A DNA stretch of 64,000 bases from a virus. Positions 44,611 to 53,608 of the stretch are shown here, in pieces. Position 1 is the first letter of the stretch, and each line of letters begins with the position of its first letter. Position numbers and translations under genes: made by a program. The notes under the pieces were generated by a model. The model searched no databases, was not told the DNA's origin, and was given only the letters and a program-made list of their open reading frames with translations. The DNA lies in the IMG/VR virus record IMGVR_UViG_3300042564_005700, positions 22,797 through 86,796 of that record; one strand, written 5' to 3'.

Positions 44611-45261
44611 TTATGCTTCTGGTTGTAAAACAGAACCACTAGCAGTTTCAAAGTCAACACCAGAATCAAAAGTAACAATCCAATCTTGGATTTCTTTTGA
44701 TAGATTTTTACTTGTAGCTTCGTAATAATTAAAGATTTTAGAGATATCTCCAATTTTTAATAAAAGTTTAGAGAAAGTATAAGCATCTTTTGTAAGACCT
44801 TTAATTTTATGTTTAGAAATTAAATGATAGATGTAAGTAATCTCAGTAGCATCAACTGGGAAAGCAACTACATCTTTATCATTAACATACTTAGCATCTT
44901 TCATACCACCCATCGTATTTGTCAATTCAATAGCGAAGAAGATAGTATTTACGTCATACTCTAATTTAGTTAGAATTAAGTCTGTTAAGAACTTATGTTC
45001 AGATCTATTAAGGAAGAAGTTATACTTTGCTTCTTTTAATGAATTAACAAAGTTATACCAAAGAACTTGAGCCTCTTTATATAACTCATCTTTCTCCTCA
45101 TCAGTTTTATCTTTACCAACATTAGAACTCATATAGTTCTCAACATCAGAAATTTTACTATCAAGAATAGATTCTTGTTGAAGACTTAGAATTAAATGCT
45201 CAACACCTTCATTTGTGATAGATAATTGTGGTTTTACTGTATTTGTTTCGATTTTGTCCAT
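44611..45261 (-). CDS. Hypothetical helical protein near the tape measure gene
   Basis: A 216-residue protein, mostly helical, starting MDKIETNTVKPQLSITNEG. No domain is recognised. It is the last of a run of minus-strand genes that begins with the tape-measure gene; in contractile tails such neighbours are often tail chaperones, which is a positional guess. Confidence 0.62.
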   Translation of the reverse strand: MDKIETNTVKPQLSITNEGVEHLILSLQQESILDSKISDVENYMSSNVGKDKTDEEKDELYKEAQVLWYNFVNSLKEAKYNFFLNRSEHKFLTDLILTKLEYDVNTIFFAIELTNTMGGMKDAKYVNDKDVVAFPVDATEITYIYHLISKHKIKGLTKDAYTFSKLLLKIGDISKIFNYYEATSKNLSKEIQDWIVTFDSGVDFETASGSVLQPEA

Positions 45262-45277
45262 ATTTTTATTTTTATTT

Positions 45278-45490
45278 TTATCCTTTAATTAAGGTTTCTA
45301 AACTCTCTAGTTTATCTTTAGCATCTGTATATTTACCAATCCATTTATCTTGTTCTTCAAGTAAATCAGAATGTTCACCGATAGCCGCTAGGTTATCATT
45401 TGATAAATAAAGTTCTAATGCTGCCTCTGCTTCAGCCATATCTGATTGATATCTAAGTCTAAGAGCTTTTATATATTTTTCGTTTTTCAT
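45278..45490 (-). CDS. Small helical protein
   Basis: A 70-residue protein, MKNEKYIKALRLRYQSD, almost wholly charged helix with an Ala/Glu-rich centre. It lies 16 bases from the next gene of the same strand. Unknown function; possibly an assembly partner. Confidence 0.6.
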   Translation of the reverse strand: MKNEKYIKALRLRYQSDMAEAEAALELYLSNDNLAAIGEHSDLLEEQDKWIGKYTDAKDKLESLETLIKG

Positions 45491-45502
45491 ATTTTTTAAA
45501 TT

Positions 45503-45934
45503 TTATGCTATAAATTCTTCATCAATTTTAGCATCTTTCTTTTGCTCTTGGTATAACTCTTCCACTTTATTAGCTCTTGCTACTTTCTCAACACCATATT
45601 TATTAACGATTGATGAAAAGGTATTTAGGTCTGTTTTTCCTAATTTGATTTTACCAGTCTCTACATTGATATTAATTTTATCAATTTCTTGTTCAATTAA
45701 AATTGTAATTGACTCTTCATCAAATACCATCATTAAATCTTCATTGATAGATACCATTATTTCTTTTTGTAAAAGAAATGCAAATTTTGGTGGAATTACT
45801 GATACTTTAATCAGTTCTTTTTGTTTCTCATCTCCCTCAAATTGAAATTTGACAGAAACTGGAAATGCTTTTTTGTTAAATACTTCAAAGAATGTTGATA
45901 TTGTATCCTCTGACAACTCGTAGAAATTATCCAT
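45503..45934 (-). CDS. Hypothetical protein, conserved-looking
   Basis: A 143-residue acidic protein. A beta-rich first half (FPVSVKFQFEGDEKQ, IKVSVIPPKFAFLLQKEI) is followed by a helical end, VNKYGVEKVARANKVEELY. I cannot name the family. It is co-directional with the 45278 gene, 12 bases apart. Confidence 0.62.
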   Translation of the reverse strand: MDNFYELSEDTISTFFEVFNKKAFPVSVKFQFEGDEKQKELIKVSVIPPKFAFLLQKEIMVSINEDLMMVFDEESITILIEQEIDKININVETGKIKLGKTDLNTFSSIVNKYGVEKVARANKVEELYQEQKKDAKIDEEFIA

Positions 45935-45987
45935 ATATTATTTTTTATTTGTTTTTTATTATAAAAAATATTCGAGGAAAAGTTTAG

Positions 45988-46419
45988 TTAGAGAAATAAA
46001 ATAAGTAATAAAATAAGAGAAATAACTGAAATTGTTGGTAATATTCTATATCTAATAATATCATAATACTCATTACTCTTGAACAGAGAAAATCCAATAA
46101 CTACAAGGTATGAATATTTATCAACTTTTTTAACTTCATAAAAATCATATAACTCTTGTAAACCTTTAGTGTTCAAGAATTTAGACAATTCTGTAGTATA
46201 TTCTTTTACAGAGCTCTCAGCTATCTTATCAATATCTGCCTTTCTTAAGTTATAAGGCTCTCCTATAACCTCATTAGGAATATTTATAACATTATAAATT
46301 CTCCAAGCATTATCAATTCTTGCACCAAATGTTTGTTCTAATTCAGTCTTAATGGATTTAAGAGACTTTTTATATTCTCTAAAAACACTTATTTTTTTAA
46401 ATAGAGATATTCTTTTCAT
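45988..46419 (-). CDS. Hypothetical protein with C-terminal membrane segment
   Basis: A 143-residue protein. It begins MKRISLFKKISVFREYKKS and ends in a hydrophobic segment, LPTISVISLILLLILFL (127-143), fitting a tail-anchored protein. The middle is helical. A TATATAAATTATATAA stretch lies 10-25 bases upstream of the ATG. Role unknown. Confidence 0.6.
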   Translation of the reverse strand: MKRISLFKKISVFREYKKSLKSIKTELEQTFGARIDNAWRIYNVINIPNEVIGEPYNLRKADIDKIAESSVKEYTTELSKFLNTKGLQELYDFYEVKKVDKYSYLVVIGFSLFKSNEYYDIIRYRILPTISVISLILLLILFL

Positions 46420-46456
46420 TTGTATTATATAATTTATATATCAATTAGTTTAGTCA

Positions 46457-49400
46457 CTATGGTTTTTCAGTTCCTAATTTCTCTTCTTTTTTAGCAGTCA
46501 TTATGTGCATTACTAAATCATCAACTGTATCAACATTCTTGTTAATTGAGTCTAATAAATGAGCAATTCTATCCAATTTATGTAAAGCACTTTCACCTTT
46601 ACCATCAACAGGACCTTGATTACCTTTCTTAGCCCAAACTTCTCTTTGACCACCACCTGGTTTCTCACCAACATTTGGACCACCTCCTCTTTTTGGTGAA
46701 TCAAGTAACTTAGAAAATACACTACTTCTTTTTTCTAGAACGGTCAACATATTATTGAACATTTTAGAATCCATTGACGAAAGTATTGCAATATTACCAG
46801 TCAACTTTCTTATCATATTAACTTTTTGACCATCAACTGATTTAATAGCCGAACTAAACTTATTAAGTGATGAGGCCAATTTATCAAATGCACTAGCCAT
46901 TTTATTCATACCTAAAGCTGCTCTTGAAACAGGATCCAATCCAAATACGCTTAAAAGACCACCACCAGATAAAGTATCATCTTTACTAAGATATCTAACT
47001 AAACTAGCAAAGTCTCTAATATTAGTAGCCATATTTTTTACATAACTAGGATCTATTTTATTTTCAAAGAATTTTTTATTCTTCCATAATATACCAGCAG
47101 TCATCACTAACTGATTTACAATCCTATTAACGGTTCCAACATCAGCGGCTCTAGTAGTTTCTACAGAGTAACTACCAAATCTACCAAGACTCATAGTTTT
47201 AACCTCTTTAATAGTAAGAATCTTATCAAGTATTCTAGTTAATTTAGCATAATTTTCTAAGTTCCAATGTAGATCATAAACCCAATTTCTATCTAATTTA
47301 AATTTGAAAAACTTTTGATTAATATGTAAAATTCTAGCTGTTTCAACAATTTGACTAACAACTCTATTAACAATAGAAACATCTTTCATCTTTCTTGTTG
47401 TAGTACTAGTAGTTGACGCACCAACTCCCATAAATCCACCAGATTTGATAGATGTTTTTTCATCAAATCCTAACATCTTATCTAATTGTTGAGTTATAGA
47501 TGCAAACCCTATAACATTTTTACCCAAATTAGTAACCCAAGACTTATCTAACTTAAATTTAAAGTATTTCTGAGCACTCCACAAATGTTTAGCTGACATA
47601 GATATAGACTTAATACCTCCTTCAAGAATCTTAGAATACATCGAAAATATGGCAACATTAAATCCTCTTTCTTCAATTTCACCAAAAATATCCATAAATC
47701 CTACTATAGATAATTTAACACCGTTGGCCCAAGCCTGACTAGGATATGCTTTCCAAGCATCAGCACCAATAGTATTAAAAGCAAATGCGGCGTCTGTCAA
47801 TGAGTAAGCTAAAGTTCTAACACCATATGACATATTATCAACTACCTCAGTACCAGATGTAAACCAACCAGTATCCTCACTTAATGATTTGAAAACAGGA
47901 GCAAAAGCGTTAAGAGCAGCACCAACTCCTTCTCCCCACTTCTTAGAAGGATAACCCTCATCAAATGTGGCTTTATTAGCGGCGAATATTTTAGCAGCAT
48001 CTATAATACCTTTAGATATAGTTATTATAGCAGCGCTCATTTTTTTACCTCCACTAAACGGGAAGTCAACTAACATCTTATAAACAGGAGCAAAAGCACC
48101 AATAGCTAAACCGACTCCTTCGGCCCATGCTTTTGGAGGACCATTCTTAAATACTGCTTTATTCTTAGCAAAGAATCCAGCAGCATCAACAATACCACGA
48201 GAAACAACTTTGATAGCTCTAGCAAAGTCATCAGGACCCACACCACCTCCACCAAATGCCTCCATTACAGAACTCATCACCAACATCTGATAAACTTGAC
48301 CAAATGCACCAATCGCGATAGCAACTCCTTCAGCCCATGCTTTAGTTGGTCCGCCCGTATATTTACCAAAAGCTAAGATACTAGATACTTCAACTATTGA
48401 CCAAGCAATAGAAGCTAACATACTCCTTCCTTGTTCAAACGGGTCTGAACCGGTGAAAAAACTTATAACAGCTGCCGCCATACCAATTGCACCTAATACA
48501 AGAATAAGTGGAGCAAAAGTTGAAAATAATAATACAGTAGCGACCGTCCATCCAAGCATTCCTTTATTATCATATTTACCTTTTGATAGTATTTTAGAGG
48601 TCTCAACAATAGTTTCTGCAACAGCAAGTACCAAAGGAACACCCAATGCAAATGCTATTAATCCGATACCAGTCATTGCTATCCCACCCAAGACCACCGC
48701 CATAAGAGCAAAAGGAACCATAGCAGCCACAGTACCAAGTGTCCATTTAATAGGTGGATACTTGTTATATTTACCCATCGCTAGAATATGTGAAGTTGCA
48801 ACAATTGCTAAGGCAACAACCAGAACCATAGCCCCACCCGCCAAGATGGCCAACGCGCCAAACCCAGACATAGCGATACTACCTAAAACAAGCATTGCTG
48901 GAATAAATGCCAATAGTGATAAACCAACTCCTAATGCCCATTTCCAATCTGGATATTTTTTATAATTACCCATTGCTAGTATATGAGATGAAACCATTAT
49001 AGCAACTGATATAATAACAATTAACAATGCTCCCATAATAGCATCTTTAACACTAACTTTCAACTTACTAAGAGCGAACATAGCTACCCCTATCGCAATA
49101 ACAGCAATCGCCAATACCACCGAGTATATTGCAATCTTCAACATTGTCATAAATGGTATTGTCTTAGTCTTACTAAGAATATGAGAAGATAACATTATAG
49201 CTATAGAAATCGCAACAAAGAAAAGAGGTAATTTAAAAACATCTTGCATCTTCATTTTAGAAACTGCTTTTATTATAAATTTAGCCGCAAAAGAAATAAC
49301 AATAAATACAATAGCAATACCAAGAGCTGTTAAAAACTGAGAGAATCCTATTGGCTTAATCATAGAAAAAGCATGTGATGAAAGAGCAATAGCATATGAG

Positions 49401-50524
49401 ATAGCAACAAGTATAATAGGTATTCCAATAGCAGCAACTAACATTTCAACCGGAGTCAACCCCTTGAAAGCTGTCATTAATTTTCTAATTCCAAAGGCAA
49501 TTATAGTAAATGCCAATGCAATAAATATAGTTGTAAAGAACTGACCAAGACTAATTGGTCTAACTAATTGTAAGGCGTAAGATGATAAAGCAATACCCAA
49601 AGCGATAGCAGGTAATATCAAAGGCAAGAATATAACAGACTTTGATAAAGCTGCCATTCCAATCCCTTTAAATGCTTGTAATAATTTTCTTATACCAAAT
49701 GATATAACGGTGAAAGCCAAAGCTATAAATATAGTTGTAAACATCTGACTAAATCCAACAGGTTTAACTAACTGAAAAGCCCAAGATGCAAAGGCGATAC
49801 CTAAAGCAATCGCGGGTAATATCATAGGTAAGAATAAAACACTTTTAACAACTTCCAGGAATGACATACCCTTAAATGCTCGTATCAATTTATATATAGC
49901 CGGTGATAAAGCAGAGAATCCAACACTTATTAATATTATAGTAAACATTTTAGTAAATGTAACTGGAGTAACCATTGACAATATCCAAGAAGAGATTGTT
50001 ATACCAAGTGAAATAGCTGTAATAGCTATAATAAAATTCTTAGAATCTTTCTTAGCATCAAACCCAACTTGTTTTAATACGGTATGAACTTTAGCAAAAC
50101 CTATAGCTAATAAAGGAAGAGCTATAGATAAGGCAATAACGGATAAGAAATTAACTTTACCAACAAGATTGAAGGCGATACCTAAAGCTAAAACAGCAAC
50201 AGCTAACAATAAAATAACTCCAATTCCTTCTTTGAAGTTTTTTTGTTTTTGCTTGTCTTTACCAAGTCCTTCAGCAGCATCAGCACCTTTACTCTTGCTT
50301 TTACCCATCTTCATTATAGTTTGTTGATTAGCAAGTATTTGTTTACTATCTTTTTGTAATTGCTTTACACCAGCGTTAATCTCTTTTATTTCTTTTATAA
50401 AATTACCACCTTTCATCGCTTTAGCAGTAGCAGATGAAGCCTCACTCTTACTCTTAAGAGAGTCTGAAATATCTTGCAGGGCAATTGATAAATTATTTAA
50501 AGAATCCAGTAACTTCTTATCCAT
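46457..50524 (-). CDS. Probable tail tape measure protein, hydrophobic repeats
   Basis: A 1,355-residue protein. Residues 1-98 are a charged helix; about 100-720 are dense hydrophobic segments in repeating blocks of roughly 80 residues (LPAIALGIA, then QLVxPxx, then FTTIFIALAF, FGIRKL, AFKG). About 480-930 contain another repeat, SHILAMGKYNKYPPIKW with variants up to KAWAEGVGLAIGAF. The C-terminus is charged and Gly-rich. Such length, repeats and alternating hydrophobic helices suit a tape measure that sets tail length and passes into the host membrane. At about 1.5 angstrom per residue the tail would be near 200 nm. A membrane protein is the alternative. Confidence 0.62.
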   Translation of the reverse strand: MDKKLLDSLNNLSIALQDISDSLKSKSEASSATAKAMKGGNFIKEIKEINAGVKQLQKDSKQILANQQTIMKMGKSKSKGADAAEGLGKDKQKQKNFKEGIGVILLLAVAVLALGIAFNLVGKVNFLSVIALSIALPLLAIGFAKVHTVLKQVGFDAKKDSKNFIIAITAISLGITISSWILSMVTPVTFTKMFTIILISVGFSALSPAIYKLIRAFKGMSFLEVVKSVLFLPMILPAIALGIAFASWAFQLVKPVGFSQMFTTIFIALAFTVISFGIRKLLQAFKGIGMAALSKSVIFLPLILPAIALGIALSSYALQLVRPISLGQFFTTIFIALAFTIIAFGIRKLMTAFKGLTPVEMLVAAIGIPIILVAISYAIALSSHAFSMIKPIGFSQFLTALGIAIVFIVISFAAKFIIKAVSKMKMQDVFKLPLFFVAISIAIMLSSHILSKTKTIPFMTMLKIAIYSVVLAIAVIAIGVAMFALSKLKVSVKDAIMGALLIVIISVAIMVSSHILAMGNYKKYPDWKWALGVGLSLLAFIPAMLVLGSIAMSGFGALAILAGGAMVLVVALAIVATSHILAMGKYNKYPPIKWTLGTVAAMVPFALMAVVLGGIAMTGIGLIAFALGVPLVLAVAETIVETSKILSKGKYDNKGMLGWTVATVLLFSTFAPLILVLGAIGMAAAVISFFTGSDPFEQGRSMLASIAWSIVEVSSILAFGKYTGGPTKAWAEGVAIAIGAFGQVYQMLVMSSVMEAFGGGGVGPDDFARAIKVVSRGIVDAAGFFAKNKAVFKNGPPKAWAEGVGLAIGAFAPVYKMLVDFPFSGGKKMSAAIITISKGIIDAAKIFAANKATFDEGYPSKKWGEGVGAALNAFAPVFKSLSEDTGWFTSGTEVVDNMSYGVRTLAYSLTDAAFAFNTIGADAWKAYPSQAWANGVKLSIVGFMDIFGEIEERGFNVAIFSMYSKILEGGIKSISMSAKHLWSAQKYFKFKLDKSWVTNLGKNVIGFASITQQLDKMLGFDEKTSIKSGGFMGVGASTTSTTTRKMKDVSIVNRVVSQIVETARILHINQKFFKFKLDRNWVYDLHWNLENYAKLTRILDKILTIKEVKTMSLGRFGSYSVETTRAADVGTVNRIVNQLVMTAGILWKNKKFFENKIDPSYVKNMATNIRDFASLVRYLSKDDTLSGGGLLSVFGLDPVSRAALGMNKMASAFDKLASSLNKFSSAIKSVDGQKVNMIRKLTGNIAILSSMDSKMFNNMLTVLEKRSSVFSKLLDSPKRGGGPNVGEKPGGGQREVWAKKGNQGPVDGKGESALHKLDRIAHLLDSINKNVDTVDDLVMHIMTAKKEEKLGTEKP

Positions 50525-50572
50525 TTAGAAATATAAATTTTACAATGTATATATAAAATATGATTATTCTTC

Positions 50573-50583
50573 TTAATATATAA
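50573..50583 (+). promoter_or_regulatory. Putative late promoter of the 50608 gene
   Basis: TTAATATATAA ending 24 bases before the ATG, followed by CTATAAG. Confidence 0.55.
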
Positions 50584-50607
50584 CTATAAGAAATCATCGG
50601 TGATATT

Positions 50608-51066
50608 ATGAAAATTAAAAGATTAATAGAACATTATTTATTTAACAAATCAGTTAAAGAGATGGAATTAGACAAAATTTTAGAGAAAGTCTTAAAAAAG
50701 AAAACTCTAACACCAAGGGAAAAGGGATTTATTGAGTTATACAACTCAACCCAAGAAGTCTTAATGAAAGACTATTTATATCTTTCAAAAAACTCAGCTT
50801 TTAAAAAGATAACTGAGATATTAGAAGTTGGTAAAAAGATAATATGTGACCTACACGACAGAAATGGTAAGATAGGTCTTGAAATTATAGGAATTGTGAA
50901 CAATTTTGAACAAGAAACTTGCTCATTAACTTTAAAAGGTGGTGAAAAACACAATCTTCATGATAAGTTCCTTTATAATTTAATATATAACATAAAGAAG
51001 GACCAATATTCAATTGAAGAACAAGATGAATACTTCGAAAAAATACCTACTGAGAATGAAGATTAA
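50608..51066 (+). CDS. Hypothetical protein with LDKI...EK-type motif
   Basis: A 152-residue protein. The start MKIKRLIEHYLFNKS is basic-aromatic but lacks the usual Glu, so a capsid signal is doubtful. ELDKILEKVLKKKTLTPREK at about 20-39 resembles the C-terminal segments of the proteins at 5380 and 24552. The centre has an Sm-like beta region (KKIICDLHDRNGKIGLEIIG). The gene end overlaps the next start by 11 bases. Confidence 0.6.
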   Translation: MKIKRLIEHYLFNKSVKEMELDKILEKVLKKKTLTPREKGFIELYNSTQEVLMKDYLYLSKNSAFKKITEILEVGKKIICDLHDRNGKIGLEIIGIVNNFEQETCSLTLKGGEKHNLHDKFLYNLIYNIKKDQYSIEEQDEYFEKIPTENED

Positions 51067-51337
51067 AAGTTTTAGAAAATTTATAAACGAAGAAGTATCA
51101 GGTACTGAGTTAGTAGGACCAATTGGTCCGGCTTATGGAGAAACAGGTCTTCAAAATAAGACTGTTACTTTCCATGACACCAATGTTATTCAATCAGATA
51201 TAGATAATAAAATATACACCATAGACGAATATAATAATGTATATGGTGACTATCTAAAATCAGGTGGTAAGCCACTACCAGAAGGATTTAATCGTGAAAA
51301 TTTAAACAAAATACTCGATTTTTTATCAGGTAAGTAA
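51056..51337 (+). CDS. Small protein with strong capsid-targeting-like start
   Basis: A 93-residue protein from the ATG at 51056, beginning MKIKSFRKFINE followed by EVSG, almost the T4 MKTYQEFIAE signal. The longer frame from 51014 lies within the upstream gene and is rejected. The body is unrecognised, with GPIGPAYGETG near the start. Expected: packaging and cleavage after Glu12. Confidence 0.68.
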   Translation: MKIKSFRKFINEEVSGTELVGPIGPAYGETGLQNKTVTFHDTNVIQSDIDNKIYTIDEYNNVYGDYLKSGGKPLPEGFNRENLNKILDFLSGK

Positions 51338-51358
51338 TTATATTCAATATATAATTAT

Positions 51359-52258
51359 ATGGATACAATATATTGGTTTACCGGACAACCCGGACACGGA
51401 AAGACAGTACTTTCAAACTTACTTATCAAATACCTAGAAGAAAAATACAACAAAAAAGTATTTCACGTAGATGGTGATGATTTAAGAAGCTTAACTAACA
51501 ATCAAAACTACTCAAAGGAAGGTAGATATGAGAATATCAAAAGAGCTCAAAGTATCGCACAATACATACAAAACAAAGGAAATGATGTTGTTGTGTCTTT
51601 AGTAGCTCCATATAGAGAACTAAGAGAAGAATTAAAATCGAGAACAAAAGTTGTAGAAATATATGTACACACGACTGATATAAGAGGTCGTGAGAAATTT
51701 CACTCAGATGAATATGAATCTCCTGTAGAAGACTACATAGACATTAACACTACAGATGAAGAACCAGAGGTTACAATCAAAAGACTTATAGATAAGTTAG
51801 ATTTACCTTGGTCTAAGTCAAATCATGGTGGACTACCAACCAATAATAAAGATAAAAAAAGAGCTATTTTCATTGGAAGATATCAACCATATCATAATGG
51901 ACATATTCAACTGATTGAGCAAAAATTAAAATCTGGAGTAGGAGCTTTAATAATGATTAGAGATATTGAACCAGATGATAAAAATCCATTCACAACTCAA
52001 CAAACGGTTGATATGATAAGAAAGTATCACTCATCAAAAGGTGATGATGTTGAAGTTATAATAATACCAGATATAGAGTCAGTTAATTATGGAAGAGGTG
52101 TTGGATATGAAATAAATGAGTTTACACCACCAGATAACATAGGCAACATATCAGCAACAAAGGTAAGAGATTGTATAAAAGAAGGAGATGATAGTTGGAA
52201 ATTAATGGTTGATGAGTCAATCCAAGAAGATATAAAAAAATATCTACTAAATGAGTAA
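51359..52258 (+). CDS. APS kinase fused to HxGH nucleotidyltransferase
   Basis: A 299-residue protein. Residues 1-150 are APS-kinase-like (CysC): Walker A GQPGHGKT (9-16), DGDDLR (38-43) and the lid-like EYESPVEDYIDI. Residues 165-299 are a nucleotidyltransferase of NadM/cytidylyltransferase type: GRYQPYHNGH (173-182), IPDIESVNYGRGVGYE and ISATKVR (264-270). The first domain would phosphorylate APS to PAPS. The second could join AMP to NMN, or, since ATP sulfurylases share the fold, make APS. It overlaps the next gene by 8 bases and starts an operon with a sulfotransferase. Confidence 0.85.
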   Translation: MDTIYWFTGQPGHGKTVLSNLLIKYLEEKYNKKVFHVDGDDLRSLTNNQNYSKEGRYENIKRAQSIAQYIQNKGNDVVVSLVAPYRELREELKSRTKVVEIYVHTTDIRGREKFHSDEYESPVEDYIDINTTDEEPEVTIKRLIDKLDLPWSKSNHGGLPTNNKDKKRAIFIGRYQPYHNGHIQLIEQKLKSGVGALIMIRDIEPDDKNPFTTQQTVDMIRKYHSSKGDDVEVIIIPDIESVNYGRGVGYEINEFTPPDNIGNISATKVRDCIKEGDDSWKLMVDESIQEDIKKYLLNE

Positions 52259-52676
52259 AGAAAAAACTTATCAGATAAGATACAACACAAAATCAACTTC
52301 AGATAAAGATACTTGGAGATTAATATGTGGAGATGAAGAAATATTAGTATCTAATATATTTATAAAATCAAAAGTAATAACAACAAAAGATTTTATTGAG
52401 AAACTTGGATGGAAATATCATGTTACATGTGTAGGAGTTCTAAAAATTGAAAATGGAGTAGCTTATATAAATGAAGTAGACAACTCAACAAAAAGACACA
52501 TACTTAAAACCTTATCATATAGAATACTTGGAACATCAGTTACTGTAATTGGTGCTTATTGCTTTGGTTTGTCAATAGAGATGTCATCTTTATTAGGAAT
52601 GAGTGAATTATTAATAAAACCATTAATTTACTTTTTACATGAAAGATTTTGGTTCAGGTTTATAAAAATAAAATAA
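52251..52676 (+). CDS. DUF2061 membrane protein with phage N-terminal domain
   Basis: A 141-residue protein. Residues 1-80 (YQIRYNTKSTSDKDTWRLI, WKYHVTCVGVLKIENGVAYI) form a small beta domain. Residues 82-141, RHILKTLSYRILGTSVTVIG then ISSLLG-like MSSLLGMSELLIKPLIYFLH and ERFWFRF, match DUF2061, a two-helix membrane domain often found with APS kinase genes in bacteria. It sits between the APS kinase and sulfotransferase genes, so a role in sulfate handling or membrane anchoring is inferred. Confidence 0.82.
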   Translation: MSKEKTYQIRYNTKSTSDKDTWRLICGDEEILVSNIFIKSKVITTKDFIEKLGWKYHVTCVGVLKIENGVAYINEVDNSTKRHILKTLSYRILGTSVTVIGAYCFGLSIEMSSLLGMSELLIKPLIYFLHERFWFRFIKIK

Positions 52677-52679
52677 AAA

Positions 52680-53354
52680 ATGTTAGTATCACATCTATAT
52701 AAATTTATTTTTATAAAATCATTAAAAACAGCTGGTACAAGTACTGAGGTATTTTTAGAACAATATTGTATATCCAATATAACGGAAGATCATAAGAGAG
52801 AAGCAATTGCAACCGAAGAAGGTATAATAGGTAAAAGAGGTAAAAAGGGAACATCAACAACAGCTTATGGTGAATATTGGAACCACATGAAAGCTGGTGT
52901 ACTAAGAGAATCATTAGGTAGTGAGATATTTGACAACTATACTAAAGTGATAAATGTCAGAAACCCATTTGATATGTTAGTAAGTAACTACTTTTTCAAA
53001 CCATTTTATGATGTTTATAGTAAAGGAGCAATCCTAACTTTCAAAGAATTTATAATGACAACTAACATACTAGTTGAACTAACAGATAAACACAATAGAT
53101 TTATGTTTATTGATGGAAATTTTATAATTGATGAGGCAATTAGATATGAAAATTTAGAAAATGATATAAATGGTTTAATCTCTAAGTTAGAAATGCCACC
53201 ATCTCAAAGATCTCTTGGTTATTATAAAAAGTCAAAAAGAAGAGATGATTCAGTTCACTATTCAACAATGTATGACTCAGAAACTAGAGAGTTTGTTGAA
53301 GAAGTAATGAAAGACTATTTAGAAAGATTTGACTATAAATTTGAAAATAATTAA
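52680..53354 (+). CDS. PAPS-dependent sulfotransferase
   Basis: A 224-residue protein. FIKSLKTAGTS (11-21) is the 5'-phosphosulfate-binding loop. VINVRNPFDMLVSNYF (90-105), with Arg94 and Ser102, is the 3'-phosphate-binding motif of membrane-type and carbohydrate sulfotransferases. It begins 3 bases after the DUF2061 gene. It would move sulfate from PAPS to an acceptor, probably a glycan or another host or virion surface molecule; the acceptor is unknown. Confidence 0.85.
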   Translation: MLVSHLYKFIFIKSLKTAGTSTEVFLEQYCISNITEDHKREAIATEEGIIGKRGKKGTSTTAYGEYWNHMKAGVLRESLGSEIFDNYTKVINVRNPFDMLVSNYFFKPFYDVYSKGAILTFKEFIMTTNILVELTDKHNRFMFIDGNFIIDEAIRYENLENDINGLISKLEMPPSQRSLGYYKKSKRRDDSVHYSTMYDSETREFVEEVMKDYLERFDYKFENN

Positions 53355-53363
53355 TTTTAAAAA

Positions 53364-53374
53364 TTAATATATAA
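53364..53374 (+). promoter_or_regulatory. Putative late promoter of the 53390 gene
   Basis: TTAATATATAA ending 15 bases before the ATG. It separates the small gene from the sulfation operon. Confidence 0.48.
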
Positions 53375-53389
53375 AAGAAAAATAAAAAG

Positions 53390-53608
53390 ATGGTAGTTAA
53401 TTTTAATAATCCTAAAAACCCAGCAATTACTAAAGTAACCGTAAAAAGAGTAGTTGATAACAATGAAAAGAAGAAAGTTACAGCTCACGTAAAAGAATTT
53501 AGTGGTAAAATTACTTTATGGGAAGGCGATGTTGCTTATACAGCTATTGGTCAATGGACTGATACAGATGTACAAAATAGACTTTTGGAAATTTATAATA
53601 ATAACTAA
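53390..53608 (+). CDS. Small hypothetical protein
   Basis: A 72-residue protein, MVVNFNNPKNPAITKVTVK. It is probably a small beta barrel or sheet with an ending WTDTDVQNRLLEIYNNN. No family is named. The next gene, convergent, starts its stop codon at the adjacent base. A late promoter motif just upstream suggests virion or late expression. Confidence 0.6.
   Translation: MVVNFNNPKNPAITKVTVKRVVDNNEKKKVTAHVKEFSGKITLWEGDVAYTAIGQWTDTDVQNRLLEIYNNN

Noticed and set aside
48453-48965. Plus-strand 170-codon frame inside the tape-measure gene
   Set aside because: Antisense to hydrophobic repeat sequence, no start context, composition typical of a shadow.
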